The notes beneath the pieces are model-generated. The model did no database searches and was not told the origin of the DNA. It saw only the letters and a program-made list of their open reading frames with translations. A stretch of DNA of 64,000 nt from Streptomyces sp. NBC_01446 (lineage in GTDB: Bacteria > Actinomycetota > Actinomycetes > Streptomycetales > Streptomycetaceae): positions 2,820,501 through 2,884,500 of the forward strand of contig NZ_JAPEPO010000001.1 in NCBI RefSeq assembly GCF_026340095.1, written 5' to 3'. Positions within the stretch are counted from its first letter, which is position 1. Each line of letters begins with the position of its first letter. Of this stretch, positions 26,534 to 35,523 are shown piece after piece. A program made the position numbers and the translations under genes.

Positions 26534-28027
26534 TCACCCGGCGACGATCACCTCGGCGGCCGCCAGACCGCACACCCGGGCCGCGCCGTGTGTCGCCACG
26601 TGCAGCGCGCCCTGCGGCGGCGCCTGCGGCACGCCCATCTCGACCACGACCGTGTCGGGGCGGGCCGCGAGGAGCGTGTCCAGCGACTGAGCCATCCACG
26701 CGTGGCGGTGGGCGTCGCGGACCACGGCGACGATGCGGCGGTCCCCCGCCGCGGCCAGGGCGGCGGCGCCCGCGTCCGCGCCGGAGAAGCTGCCGGTCTC
26801 CGTGCCGGGCAGCAGCCGCTCCAGTTCGGCGGCGACACCCCACGGCGTCTCGTCGCCGACCGCGATGTTGGCGACGGGCGTGAAGGCGGCGACGTACGGC
26901 GCCTCGGTGACGGGGGCCGCGTGCTCACCGCGTGTGACGGTCACCGCCCGCCGCGCCGCGACCAGTCCGATCCAGGAGTCGGACGCGCCCCCCGAGTGCT
27001 CGGCCGCGCCCGGCTCCGAGGTCCATCGGGCGAGCGAACGCACCCGCGCCGCGGCGTCGGCGAGCCGCTCCTCCGGCAGGTCGCCCGCGTGCACCGCGGC
27101 GACGAGAGCGTCGCGCAGTCGCAGGACCGTGTCGTCGTCGGAGAGCCCGCCGCCGACGCAGATGGCGTCGGCGCCGGCCGCGATGGCGAGGACGCTGCCG
27201 CGCTCGATGCCGTACGTGGCGGAGATGGCCTGCATCTCCATGCCGTCGGTGACGATCAGCCCCTCGTAACCCAGTTCCTCGCGGAGCAGACCGGTCAGGA
27301 TGCGGCGCGAGAGGGTGGCGGGGCGGTCCGGGTCCAGGGCGGGGACGAGGATGTGGGCGCTCATCACCGCGCGTGTGCCGGCCGCGATCGCCGCGCGGAA
27401 CGGCGCGAGTTCACGCTCGTGGAGCACGTCGAGACCCACGTCGATGCGGGGCATGTCGTGGTGCGAGTCGACGGCGGTGTCGCCGTGGCCGGGGAAGTGC
27501 TTGGTGCAGGCGGCGACGCCCGCGGACTGGAGCCCGGTGACGTAGGCGGCGGTGTGGCGGGAGACGAGGCCGGTGTCGGCGCCGAAGGACCGTACGCCGA
27601 TGACGGGGTTGGCCGGGTTGGAGTTGACGTCCGCGGACGGGGCCCAGTTGAGGTTGACGCCGCAAGCGGCCAGGCGGCGGCCGAGTTCGGCGGCGACGGA
27701 CCGGGTGAGCTCCACGTCGTCGACGGCGCCCAGCGCGTGGTTGCCGGGGAACGAGGAACCGGAGCGCACCTCCAGGCGGGTGACGTCACCGCCCTCCTCG
27801 TCGATGGCGACCAGGACGTCGTCCCGCTCGGCCCGCAACTGGGCGGTCAGGGCGGCGAGTTGCTCGGGTGAGGCGATGTTCCGGCCGAACAGGCCGACGG
27901 AGGCGAGGCCCTCGCCGAGCCGGCGCAGCAGCCAGTCGGGGGCGCTGGTGCCGGTGAAGCCGGGCTGGAGGACGGTGAGCGCGTCACGGGTGAGGGTGTC
28001 GGTGCCGTGTGCGGTGAGTGTCGTCAT
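26534..28027 (-). CDS. dasD: Beta-N-acetylglucosaminidase, GH3 family (DasD-like)
   Basis: A 497-residue glycoside hydrolase family 3 enzyme that splits GlcNAc from chitin-derived oligosaccharides. It has the N-terminal GH3 barrel: KHFPGHGDTAVDSHHD (176-191), which holds the Asp-His acid/base pair typical of the NagZ-like branch, and nucleophile Asp261 in GLIVTDGMEM. The last about 150 residues form a second domain. No signal peptide is seen, so it acts inside the cell on sugars brought in by DasABC. It is 9 bases after dasC in the same direction, so dasABCD is one operon. Confidence 0.9.
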   Translation of the reverse strand: MTTLTAHGTDTLTRDALTVLQPGFTGTSAPDWLLRRLGEGLASVGLFGRNIASPEQLAALTAQLRAERDDVLVAIDEEGGDVTRLEVRSGSSFPGNHALGAVDDVELTRSVAAELGRRLAACGVNLNWAPSADVNSNPANPVIGVRSFGADTGLVSRHTAAYVTGLQSAGVAACTKHFPGHGDTAVDSHHDMPRIDVGLDVLHERELAPFRAAIAAGTRAVMSAHILVPALDPDRPATLSRRILTGLLREELGYEGLIVTDGMEMQAISATYGIERGSVLAIAAGADAICVGGGLSDDDTVLRLRDALVAAVHAGDLPEERLADAAARVRSLARWTSEPGAAEHSGGASDSWIGLVAARRAVTVTRGEHAAPVTEAPYVAAFTPVANIAVGDETPWGVAAELERLLPGTETGSFSGADAGAAALAAAGDRRIVAVVRDAHRHAWMAQSLDTLLAARPDTVVVEMGVPQAPPQGALHVATHGAARVCGLAAAEVIVAG

Positions 28028-28036
28028 CTGGCGGTG

Positions 28037-28876
28037 TTATCCCTTCACGGCGCCGTCGGTGAGGCCGCTGACGGCCCTGCGCTGCAGGAAGACGAAGAGG
28101 ATCAGGATCGGGATCGCGAAGAGCGAGGACGCGGCCATGGTCGCACCCCAGTCGTCGCCGAAGGCGGTCTGGAAACTGGAGAGCCACAGCGGCAGCGTCT
28201 GCGCCTCGGGCGACTTGTTGAGGACGAGGACCATCGGGAACTCGTTCCAGGCGGTGATGAAGCCGAACATCGAGGTCGACATCAGGCCGGGCGCCAGCAG
28301 CGGCAGGATCACCCTGCGGAAGGCCTGCATGCGGGTGCAGCCGTCGACCATCGCGGACTCCTCCAGCTCCCTGGGCACGGCGGCGACGAAGCCGCGCAGC
28401 GTGAGGAGGGTGAAGGGCAGGATCATCACCATGTAGAAGAGGGTCAGCGGGACGAGGCTGTTCAGCATCGACGCGTCGCGCACGATCATGTAGATCGCGA
28501 TGACCATGACTTCCCAGGGCGCCATCTGGGCCAGCATGAACCCGATGATGAACCCGCGGCGGCCCCTGAACCGCATCCGCGCGAGGGCGAACGCCGCGGC
28601 CAGGCCGATGACCAGCGAGAAGACGACGGCGAGCACGGTCACGGTGACCGAGTTACGCACCAGCGTCCAGAAGTTGTCGGCGCCGAACGCCGTCCTGAAG
28701 TGCTCGAACGTGATGTCGGTCGGGAACCAGACGGGGTTCTCGCTGATGATGTCACCGGTCGGCTTGAGCGCCGTCGCAAACATCCAGTAGACGGGGAAGA
28801 CGAAGCCGATGAACAGGATCACGGCCGTCACATTGGGCCAGGCGCGGCGGAACGTCGACGAAGCAGAGCGCTTCAC
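28037..28876 (-). CDS. dasC: Sugar ABC transporter permease DasC
   Basis: Second permease of the N,N'-diacetylchitobiose importer, 279 residues with six membrane segments. The EAA loop is in EESAMVDGCTRMQAFRRVILPLLAPGL, which docks on the shared ATPase MsiK encoded elsewhere. The start GTG 28876 overlaps the dasB stop in GTGA, so the permeases are co-translated. It belongs to the MalG/CUT1 family. The gene order dasA-dasB-dasC beside dasR fixes the assignment. Confidence 0.94.
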   Translation of the reverse strand: MKRSASSTFRRAWPNVTAVILFIGFVFPVYWMFATALKPTGDIISENPVWFPTDITFEHFRTAFGADNFWTLVRNSVTVTVLAVVFSLVIGLAAAFALARMRFRGRRGFIIGFMLAQMAPWEVMVIAIYMIVRDASMLNSLVPLTLFYMVMILPFTLLTLRGFVAAVPRELEESAMVDGCTRMQAFRRVILPLLAPGLMSTSMFGFITAWNEFPMVLVLNKSPEAQTLPLWLSSFQTAFGDDWGATMAASSLFAIPILILFVFLQRRAVSGLTDGAVKG

Positions 28877-29859
28877 AGCTCGTCCTCCTCTTGCTTGAGC
28901 ACGATCCGGAGGTAGTAGGCGGTCAGCACGAGCAGGATCAGGATCGTCAGGACGGCGATCGCCGCGCCCATGCCGAAGTGCTGGTTGCCGACGCCCTCGA
29001 TGTACGCGTACACGGGCAGGATCTCGGTGAGCCGGTCGGGGCCGCCGCCGTTGATCGTGAAGACCTGGACGAACGCCTTGAAGACCCAGATGATCTCGAG
29101 GAACGTCGTCGCGTAGAGGAAGGGCCGCAGGTACGGCAGGGTGACCGAGAGGAAGCTCTTCCAGGGACCGGCGCCGTCGAGGGACGCGGCTTCGTAGAGC
29201 TCCTTGGGGATGGTGGTCGTCGCGGCGTAGAGGTTGATCGCGACGAACGGGATCGACATCCAGACGATCAGCACGGTGACGACGAAGAACGTCGACATCT
29301 GGCTGCCGGTCCAGCTGTAGTCGGCCATCGAGTGCCAGCCGAGCTTGTCGAGGACCCAGTTGACGACGCCGAAGCGCTCCGCGAACAGCCACTGGTAGAC
29401 GGTGGTCGCGGCGACGACGGGCATCGCCCAGGCGAGCACGAGCCCGACGAGGAGCAGGACGCGCATGCGCTTGCCGAGCCGGGCGAGGAGCAGACCGACG
29501 AGGGTGCCGATCACCATGATCAGGACGGCGTTGACGAGAGTGAAGACGATGGAGCGTCCGGTCACCCGCCAGAAGTCCGAACTGGTCAGTACCTCTTGGT
29601 AGTTGTCGAAGCCGTTCCACTCGGTGACATGCTGGATCAGCTGCCCCATGTTGAGGTTCTGGAACGACAGGAGCCCGTCCTTGAGCAGCGGCCAGCCGAG
29701 GAGCAGCACGGTGGCCGCGACCGCGGGAAGCAGCAGCAGATAGGGCGCGAGGGTCCCGGCCCGTGCGCGGGCCTGCTTTCTCGGTCCGCCGGATCCCCCG
29801 CCGTCCGCTTTCAGGACCTCCGCCGGACCGGAGGGCGGCCGTTCGGTCTGCACGGTCAT
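28873..29859 (-). CDS. dasB: Sugar ABC transporter permease DasB
   Basis: First permease of the chitobiose importer (MalF/CUT1 family), 328 residues from ATG 29859. After a soluble N-terminus of about 35 residues come six membrane segments, with the EAA loop in YEAASLDGAGPWKSFLSVTLPYLRP. ATG 29859 has an AAGAG site 9 bases before it; ATG 29868 is possible but too close to that site. It has no own ATPase in the operon, as expected for systems energised by MsiK. Confidence 0.94.
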   Translation of the reverse strand: MTVQTERPPSGPAEVLKADGGGSGGPRKQARARAGTLAPYLLLLPAVAATVLLLGWPLLKDGLLSFQNLNMGQLIQHVTEWNGFDNYQEVLTSSDFWRVTGRSIVFTLVNAVLIMVIGTLVGLLLARLGKRMRVLLLVGLVLAWAMPVVAATTVYQWLFAERFGVVNWVLDKLGWHSMADYSWTGSQMSTFFVVTVLIVWMSIPFVAINLYAATTTIPKELYEAASLDGAGPWKSFLSVTLPYLRPFLYATTFLEIIWVFKAFVQVFTINGGGPDRLTEILPVYAYIEGVGNQHFGMGAAIAVLTILILLVLTAYYLRIVLKQEEDEL

Positions 29860-29899
29860 GCTCGCCATCTCTTTTCTGGGCCTGCCGGGACGCCGTGGA

Positions 29900-29945
29900 C
29901 CCCGCGGGGGCGGAGGGCCTGCCGGCGCTCTCCGTCCCCGCGGGG
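29900..29945 (-). other. Stem-loop between dasA and dasB
   Basis: A 16-bp stem with one mismatch (29900-29915 with 29930-29945) lies 12 bases after the dasA stop. Such stem-loops after binding-protein genes usually protect the upstream mRNA or end part of the transcripts, giving more binding protein than permease. Confidence 0.65.
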
Positions 29946-29957
29946 CCTTTTGCTGCC

Positions 29958-31238
29958 TTACTGCTTCTGCGAGAGGCGCTTGTTGAACTCGGCCTCGACC
30001 TGCTTGGCGGCGGCGGCCGGGGACTTACCCTTCAGCACCGCGGTCATGTAGGTCTTGATCGGGTTGGGCGCGTTCTCGACCGGGGCCCACTCCGGGATCA
30101 GCGGGGTGGTGCCGCCGCCGGCCGCGGCGGGAGCGGCGGCCTCGGCGGCCGCGTTGCCCTTGAGGTTGGACTGCAGCGCCTCCTTGTTGGGGATCACGCC
30201 GCCTTCCTTGGCGAGCTGGCCCTCGAACTTGTCGGAGAGCGCAAGCTTCAGGAACTCCTTGGCGAGGTCCTGCTTCTTGCTGCCCGCGGCGACGGCGAGG
30301 TTGGAGCCGCCGAGGAAGACACCCTCGGGCTTGTCGGCCGTGACACCCGGGACGGTGAAGTAGCCGATCTCCTTCTCGATCTTCGGGTTGGCCTTGATGG
30401 CGAGGGCGGACTCCCAGCCCATGCCGATGAAGGAGCCGGTCTTGCCCTTGGCGAAGACCTCGGCCTGCTGCGGGGTGGCCTCGTCCTTGTCCTTGGGGGC
30501 CTTGGACAGGGCCTGGAACTTCTTGTACGTCTCCATGGCGGCGGCGACCTTGGGGTCACCCAGGTTGGAGACGTACTTGTCGCCGTCCTTCTTGACGAGC
30601 TCGGCGCCCTCACCGATGGTCAGGCCGACGAAGTGGTACCAGTTCTGCCCGGGCAGGTAGATCGGCTCGGCGTCCGTCTTCTTGCCGATGGCCTCGAGGT
30701 CCTTGTAGAACTCGTCGCGCGTCTTGGGGGTGTCCTTGATGCCGGCGTCGGCCCAGATCTTCTTGTTGTAGATGACGACGCGGTTCACGACGAACCACGG
30801 GGCGGCGTACTGCTTGCCGTCCGAGACCGCGGACTTGTTCATCGACTCGGCCCAGTCGGCCCCGACTGAGGACTTGAGGTCGGACAGGTCGGCGAGGCCG
30901 CCGGTCTTGGCGTAGGCGGGGGTCTGCGTGTTGCCGACCTCGAAGACGTCGGGCGGGTTCTCCTCGGACAGGGCGGTGGTCAGCTTCTGCTGGATGCCGT
31001 TCCACTGCTGGATCTCGATCTTCAGCTTCGCGCCGGTCTTCTTCTCGAAGGCCGCCGTGACGTCCTTCTGCCAGGTGTCCGGCGTCGAGCCGTCCATGGC
31101 CCACACGGTCAGCGTCTGGCCCTTGTAGCCGTCGGCGCCGGCCTTCTTGTCCTTGCCGCCGTCATCACCACTGCCACAAGCCGCGATCGAAACCAACATG
31201 CCCGCGACACCGATAGCCGCAATGAGCCTGCGCTTCAC
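29958..31238 (-). CDS. dasA: Chitobiose-binding lipoprotein DasA
   Basis: Extracellular solute-binding protein (SBP family 1), 426 residues as precursor. It has a lipoprotein signal peptide: KRR charges, a hydrophobic core, and the lipobox SIAAC with Cys21 as the lipidated residue. It captures N,N'-diacetylchitobiose for DasBC. The mature part starts with a short acidic Gly/Lys-rich linker, then VWAMDGSTPDTWQKDVTAAF and the usual SBP motifs. GAGGAGG lies 6 bases before GTG 31238. Two dre sites in the dasA-dasR intergenic region put it under DasR. Confidence 0.95.
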   Translation of the reverse strand: MKRRLIAAIGVAGMLVSIAACGSGDDGGKDKKAGADGYKGQTLTVWAMDGSTPDTWQKDVTAAFEKKTGAKLKIEIQQWNGIQQKLTTALSEENPPDVFEVGNTQTPAYAKTGGLADLSDLKSSVGADWAESMNKSAVSDGKQYAAPWFVVNRVVIYNKKIWADAGIKDTPKTRDEFYKDLEAIGKKTDAEPIYLPGQNWYHFVGLTIGEGAELVKKDGDKYVSNLGDPKVAAAMETYKKFQALSKAPKDKDEATPQQAEVFAKGKTGSFIGMGWESALAIKANPKIEKEIGYFTVPGVTADKPEGVFLGGSNLAVAAGSKKQDLAKEFLKLALSDKFEGQLAKEGGVIPNKEALQSNLKGNAAAEAAAPAAAGGGTTPLIPEWAPVENAPNPIKTYMTAVLKGKSPAAAAKQVEAEFNKRLSQKQ

Positions 31239-31345
31239 GTCACCCTCCTCAGGGATGCCAGCAACCCCCCCCGCCCACGACGACGGATACGACGAACACA
31301 ACAAACTCGACGTGGTACTGCACGTGGGACTGGGACCTGGTCTTT

Positions 31346-31361
31346 AATGGTGTAGACCAGT
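31346..31361. promoter_or_regulatory. DasR-responsive element 1 (dasA promoter)
   Basis: AATGGTGTAGACCAGT matches the DasR consensus ACTGGTCTAGACCACT at 13 of 16 positions. It is 108 bases before the dasA start. Confidence 0.8.
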
Positions 31362-31369
31362 ACCCGGAG

Positions 31370-31385
31370 CTTGGCCTAGACCTTT
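31370..31385. promoter_or_regulatory. DasR-responsive element 2 (dasA/dasR region)
   Basis: CTTGGCCTAGACCTTT matches the DasR consensus at 12 of 16 positions. Its centre is 24 bases from that of the first site, a little over two helical turns, so two DasR dimers could bind side by side. Confidence 0.7.
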
Positions 31386-31419
31386 AGGGGTGTCAAGGGT
31401 GTATAAGAAGGGCTGTCAC

Positions 31420-31433
31420 GTCCGTTATCGGAC
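31420..31433. promoter_or_regulatory. GTCCG-TTAT-CGGAC palindrome before dasR
   Basis: A perfect 5-bp inverted repeat around TTAT, about 110 bases before the dasR start. A near-identical element (GTCCG-TTATC-CGGAC) occurs before the DUF3311/mctP operon at 32404-32418. Its binding protein is unknown. Confidence 0.4.
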
Positions 31434-31443
31434 CGACACCTGA

Positions 31444-32331
<888 letters not shown>

Positions 32332-32354
32332 CGGGCGCCGTACGCGAATCCGCT

Positions 32355-32378
32355 TGTGCCGACCGACGAGTCGGCACA
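32355..32378 (+). terminator. Hairpin after dasR
   Basis: A perfect 9-bp stem (32355-32363 with 32370-32378) and a 6-base loop lie 24 bases after the dasR stop. Short but well placed. Confidence 0.55.
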
Positions 32379-32403
32379 TGAACGGGCATGTCGGCCACAC
32401 ATT

Positions 32404-32418
32404 GTCCGTTATCCGGAC
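32404..32418. promoter_or_regulatory. GTCCG-TTATC-CGGAC palindrome before DUF3311/mctP
   Basis: A 5-bp inverted repeat around TTATC, about 95 bases before the operon start. It has nearly the same sequence as the element before dasR at 31420-31433. Confidence 0.4.
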
Positions 32419-32505
32419 GGGGGTTCCATACGACGAGATCGTCGCCTAGATTTCCGCCACGTTAAGCATGAGATAAGCGGGATCAGCGAGGGGACGGACC
32501 GCCGT

Positions 32506-32760
32506 ATGTCCGATGTGCCTGAAGTGAAACGGCCGGTGGTCACACCGGTGCGAGTGGTCATTGCCCTGTGCCTCGTCGCGCCGTTCGTGGCGATGCTCTG
32601 GGTCGGCTCCTACGCGAAGATCGACCCGACCTTCATCGGTATTCCGTTCTTCTACTGGTACCAGATGCTGTGGGTCCTCATCTCTACGGCGCTGACGATG
32701 ATCGCGTACAAGCTGTGGCAGCGTGACCAGCGCGCCCGGAAGACGGGTGGGCAGGCATGA
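32506..32760 (+). CDS. DUF3311 small membrane protein, symporter accessory
   Basis: An 84-residue protein with two membrane segments (VVIALCLVAPFVAMLWVGSYA; PFFYWYQMLWVLISTALTMIAY) and a basic tail. DUF3311 proteins are encoded directly before sodium/solute symporters and may be small subunits of them, like YhdT before PanF. The stop overlaps the symporter start in ATGA. ATG 32506 is the first Met in frame after a GAGGGG-like site. Confidence 0.85.
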   Translation: MSDVPEVKRPVVTPVRVVIALCLVAPFVAMLWVGSYAKIDPTFIGIPFFYWYQMLWVLISTALTMIAYKLWQRDQRARKTGGQA

Positions 32761-34388
32761 ACGGCGGAGTCAACGGCGTCGCACTCGGCGTCTTCATCTT
32801 CTTCTTCATCGCCGTCACGGTCATGGGGTTCCTGGCCGCGCGCTGGCGCAGGTCCGACAGCGAGCAGAGCCTCGACGAATGGGGCCTGGGCGGACGGTCG
32901 TTCGGCACGTGGGTCACCTGGTTCCTGCTCGGCGGCGACCTCTACACCGCGTACACCTTCGTGGCCGTCCCGGCGGCGATCTACGCGGCCGGTGCCTCCG
33001 GCTTCTTCGCCGTGCCCTACACGATCCTCGTCTACCCGCTGATCTTCACCTTCCTGCCGCGTCTGTGGTCGGTTTCGCACAAGCACGGCTATGTGACGAC
33101 CTCCGACTTCGTGCGCGGCCGCTTCGGCTCCAAGGGCCTGTCCCTCGCGGTCGCCGTCACCGGCATCCTCGCCACGATGCCGTACATCGCGCTCCAACTC
33201 GTCGGCATCCAGGCCGTCCTGGACGTCATGGGCGTCGGCGGCGACGAGTCGACCAACTGGTTCATCAAGGACCTGCCGCTGCTCATCGCGTTCGCGGTGC
33301 TCGCCGCGTACACGTACTCGTCGGGTCTGCGGGCCCCCGCCCTGATCGCGTTCGTCAAGGACGGTCTGATCTACCTCGTCATCGCCGTCGCGATCATCTA
33401 CATCCCGATCAAGCTGGGCGGCTTCGACGCCATCTTCCACGCGGCGAACGAGAAGTTCGCGACGCCCAACCCGGCGACGGGCAAGCCGGTCGGATCGCTC
33501 GCCCCGGCACCGGCCGGCCAGTGGACGTACGCGACGCTGGCCCTCGGCTCGGCGCTGGCGCTCTTCATGTACCCGCACTCGATCACGGCGACGCTGTCCT
33601 CGCGCAGCCGCAACGTGATCCGCCGTAACACCACCATCCTGCCCCTGTACTCCCTGATGCTGGGCCTGCTCGCGCTGCTCGGCTTCATGGCGATCGCGGC
33701 CGGGATCAAGGTGCAGAACGGGCAGTTGGCGATCCCGCAGCTCTTCGAGGACATGTTCCCCGACTGGTTCACGGGCGTCGCGTTCGCGGCCATCGGCATC
33801 GGTGCGCTCGTGCCCGCCGCGATCATGTCCATCGCCGCGGCGAACCTGTTCACGCGCAACATCTACAAGGACTTCATCAAGCCGGACGCGACGCCCGAGC
33901 AGGAGACCAAGGTCTCCAAGCTGGTGTCGCTGCTCGTGAAGGTCGGCGCGCTCGCCTTCGTCCTCACCATGGACAAGACCGTCGCGATCAACTTCCAGCT
34001 CCTGGGCGGCATCTGGATCCTCCAGACCATGCCGGCCCTCGTCGGCGGCCTGTTCACGCGCTGGTTCCACCGCTGGGCGCTGCTCGCCGGCTGGGCGGTC
34101 GGCATGGTCTACGGCACGCTCGCCGCGTACGGGGTCGCGTCGCCGACGCAGAAGCACTTCGGCGGCAGCGCCAAGGAGATCCCGGGCATCGGCGAGATCG
34201 GCTACATCGGCCTCACGGCGTTCGTCATGAACGTGGTGGTCACGGTGGTCCTCACCTTCGTCCTGAAGGCGCTGAAGGCCCCTGAGGGAGTCGACGAGAC
34301 GTCCGCGGCGGACTACACGGCGGACGCCGGCGACCCGGGCGTCCTGAAGAAGCTGCCGGAGGCGACGGCGGGAACCGGCGGGCACTGA
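32757..34388 (+). CDS. mctP: Sodium:solute symporter, MctP-type monocarboxylate transporter
   Basis: A 543-residue symporter of the SSS family with about 13 membrane segments. It matches the MctP branch (pyruvate, lactate and similar monocarboxylates) by overall length and by segments such as LGGRSFGTWVTWFLLGGDLYTAYTF and IGIGALVPAAIMSIAAANLFTRNIYKDF, the latter carrying the usual SSS sodium motif. Coupling with the DUF3311 gene supports this. Substrate preference cannot be fixed from sequence. Confidence 0.85.
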   Translation: MNGGVNGVALGVFIFFFIAVTVMGFLAARWRRSDSEQSLDEWGLGGRSFGTWVTWFLLGGDLYTAYTFVAVPAAIYAAGASGFFAVPYTILVYPLIFTFLPRLWSVSHKHGYVTTSDFVRGRFGSKGLSLAVAVTGILATMPYIALQLVGIQAVLDVMGVGGDESTNWFIKDLPLLIAFAVLAAYTYSSGLRAPALIAFVKDGLIYLVIAVAIIYIPIKLGGFDAIFHAANEKFATPNPATGKPVGSLAPAPAGQWTYATLALGSALALFMYPHSITATLSSRSRNVIRRNTTILPLYSLMLGLLALLGFMAIAAGIKVQNGQLAIPQLFEDMFPDWFTGVAFAAIGIGALVPAAIMSIAAANLFTRNIYKDFIKPDATPEQETKVSKLVSLLVKVGALAFVLTMDKTVAINFQLLGGIWILQTMPALVGGLFTRWFHRWALLAGWAVGMVYGTLAAYGVASPTQKHFGGSAKEIPGIGEIGYIGLTAFVMNVVVTVVLTFVLKALKAPEGVDETSAADYTADAGDPGVLKKLPEATAGTGGH

Positions 34389-34409
34389 CCCGACTTCCCC
34401 AACTTCCCC

Positions 34410-34463
34410 CCGAGTACGGCAACGGGCCGCCGGATCCCTCCGGCGGCCCGTTGCCGTACTCGG
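34410..34463. terminator. 25-bp perfect hairpin terminator
   Basis: A perfect 25-bp stem (34410-34434 with 34439-34463) with a 4-base TCCC loop, between convergent genes; it starts 21 bases after the symporter stop and ends 4 bases before the lipoprotein stop. It is the longest hairpin I found here. Confidence 0.92.
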
Positions 34464-34466
34464 GGT

Positions 34467-35201
34467 TCACGAGGCTCCGTAGAGGTCCTTCCCGGCCCGC
34501 CGCGCCGCCTCGGCGGCCGAGGAGAGCGTCAGGGCCCTGTCCGGGCCCGCCCCCACGATCACCAGGACGCCGCCGACCCGCAGTTCGACCTCGTAGTGCG
34601 CACTCCCGTCGTACTCGTCGCCGCCCGTGGTCCGCGTGGTCTCCAGGACCGCCTCGTCGCCCAGGTCCGGCAGCGGCCGGACCTCGTGGTGCTCCTCGAC
34701 GGGCGCGGCGTCGGTGTCGACGGTGACGCGGCCGCACGCCTCGTGGAGCTCGCGGCGCAGTTCGAGATAGCGCCCGGCCCGCCCGGCCGGCATCGAGACC
34801 AGGCGCTCGTAGACGAAGGGGTCGTCCTCGTCCACCGCCCCGGGGTCCGGGCGGAACGTCCGCTCGGCGCTGGCGCCCCGCATGCGCCACAGTTCCCCTC
34901 GCGCGTCCCGGCCGGCCGCGCAGGTGCTCCAGTCGCCTCTCCCGGAACCCTGATCGAAGAGTCCCAGGGCGACCTCGAACGCCTTCGCGCCCTTGCCGAC
35001 AGCCTCGGGCGGAAGGAGGGCGGCGCTCAACTCGGCGCCCGTGAAGACCTTCGCGGGATCCGCCGTACCGTCGACACCGGACGCCGAAGGCTGCTTGCTC
35101 CCGCCCTCGCCCCGCTGCCCGGACCCGCCGTCCCCGCCGTCCCCGCACCCGGCGAGCAGCATCAGCAGTACGGCCGCACAACCCGCTCCCCGGCTTCGCA
35201 C
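34467..35201 (-). CDS. Putative lipoprotein, unknown function
   Basis: A 244-residue secreted protein. The signal peptide (RSRGAGCAAVLLMLLAGC) ends in the lipobox LLAGC with Cys19, then an acidic Gly/Ser linker leads to a folded domain with two further cysteines (STCAAG and HEACGRV), possibly a disulfide. No enzyme motif is seen. Streptomycetes have many such lipoproteins; I cannot name it. Start is GTG 35201. Its promoter must lie in the region that also holds the nrdA control elements. Confidence 0.75.
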   Translation of the reverse strand: MRSRGAGCAAVLLMLLAGCGDGGDGGSGQRGEGGSKQPSASGVDGTADPAKVFTGAELSAALLPPEAVGKGAKAFEVALGLFDQGSGRGDWSTCAAGRDARGELWRMRGASAERTFRPDPGAVDEDDPFVYERLVSMPAGRAGRYLELRRELHEACGRVTVDTDAAPVEEHHEVRPLPDLGDEAVLETTRTTGGDEYDGSAHYEVELRVGGVLVIVGAGPDRALTLSSAAEAARRAGKDLYGAS

Positions 35202-35247
35202 CCGCGCCTCCCCTACTAGGCCACCAGTTCGGCCGCAACCCTAGCCG

Positions 35248-35263
35248 ACACAAGATGTGGGGC
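35248..35263. promoter_or_regulatory. NrdR box 1 upstream of nrdA
   Basis: ACACAAGATGTGGGGC fits the NrdR consensus acaCwAtATaTwGtgt in its left half and centre. A second box with the same 11-base core starts exactly 31 bases downstream, about three helical turns, as usual for NrdR-controlled reductase genes. Confidence 0.75.
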
Positions 35264-35278
35264 TGTCATCCAAGCCCG

Positions 35279-35294
35279 ACACAAGATGTATGCT
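35279..35294. promoter_or_regulatory. NrdR box 2 upstream of nrdA
   Basis: ACACAAGATGTATGCT shares ACACAAGATGT with box 1, 31 bases apart. It overlaps TATGCT (35289-35294), a possible -10 box, so bound NrdR would block the promoter. Confidence 0.75.
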
Positions 35295-35299
35295 CATGC

Positions 35300-35440
35300 T
35301 CGCTGTCGCCGCAGGGGAATCCGGTGCAATTCCGGAACTGTCCCGCAACGGTGTACGTATGCACGCATACGCGAGTCCGAGGACCTGTCGACAGCCTGCC
35401 CGAGCCGTCCGGCCCGGGATGACGACGTCCGGGTCTCGTG
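35300..35440 (+). ncRNA. Cobalamin (B12) riboswitch controlling nrdAB
   Basis: The leader contains the B12-box elements: a closing stem GCTGTCG (35302-35308) with CGACAGC (35389-35395), GGTGCAA (35323-35329), the core ACTGTCCCGCAACGGTG (35337-35353), a GTATGC/GCATAC hairpin (35357-35370) and GAGTCCGAGGACCTG (35373-35387). Class Ia reductase genes of S. coelicolor are switched off by B12 in this way, because a B12-dependent class II enzyme then takes over. The region after 35395 to about 35440 would form the expression platform; its exact 3' end is uncertain. Confidence 0.93.
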
Positions 35441-35523
35441 GAGTGGGCCGGTGACGCGGGCCCCGCCATGCCCCCGTGCCCTCCTCCCCGTCAGGCCCAG
35501 AGCCGAGCGAGGGAGAGCCCCAC

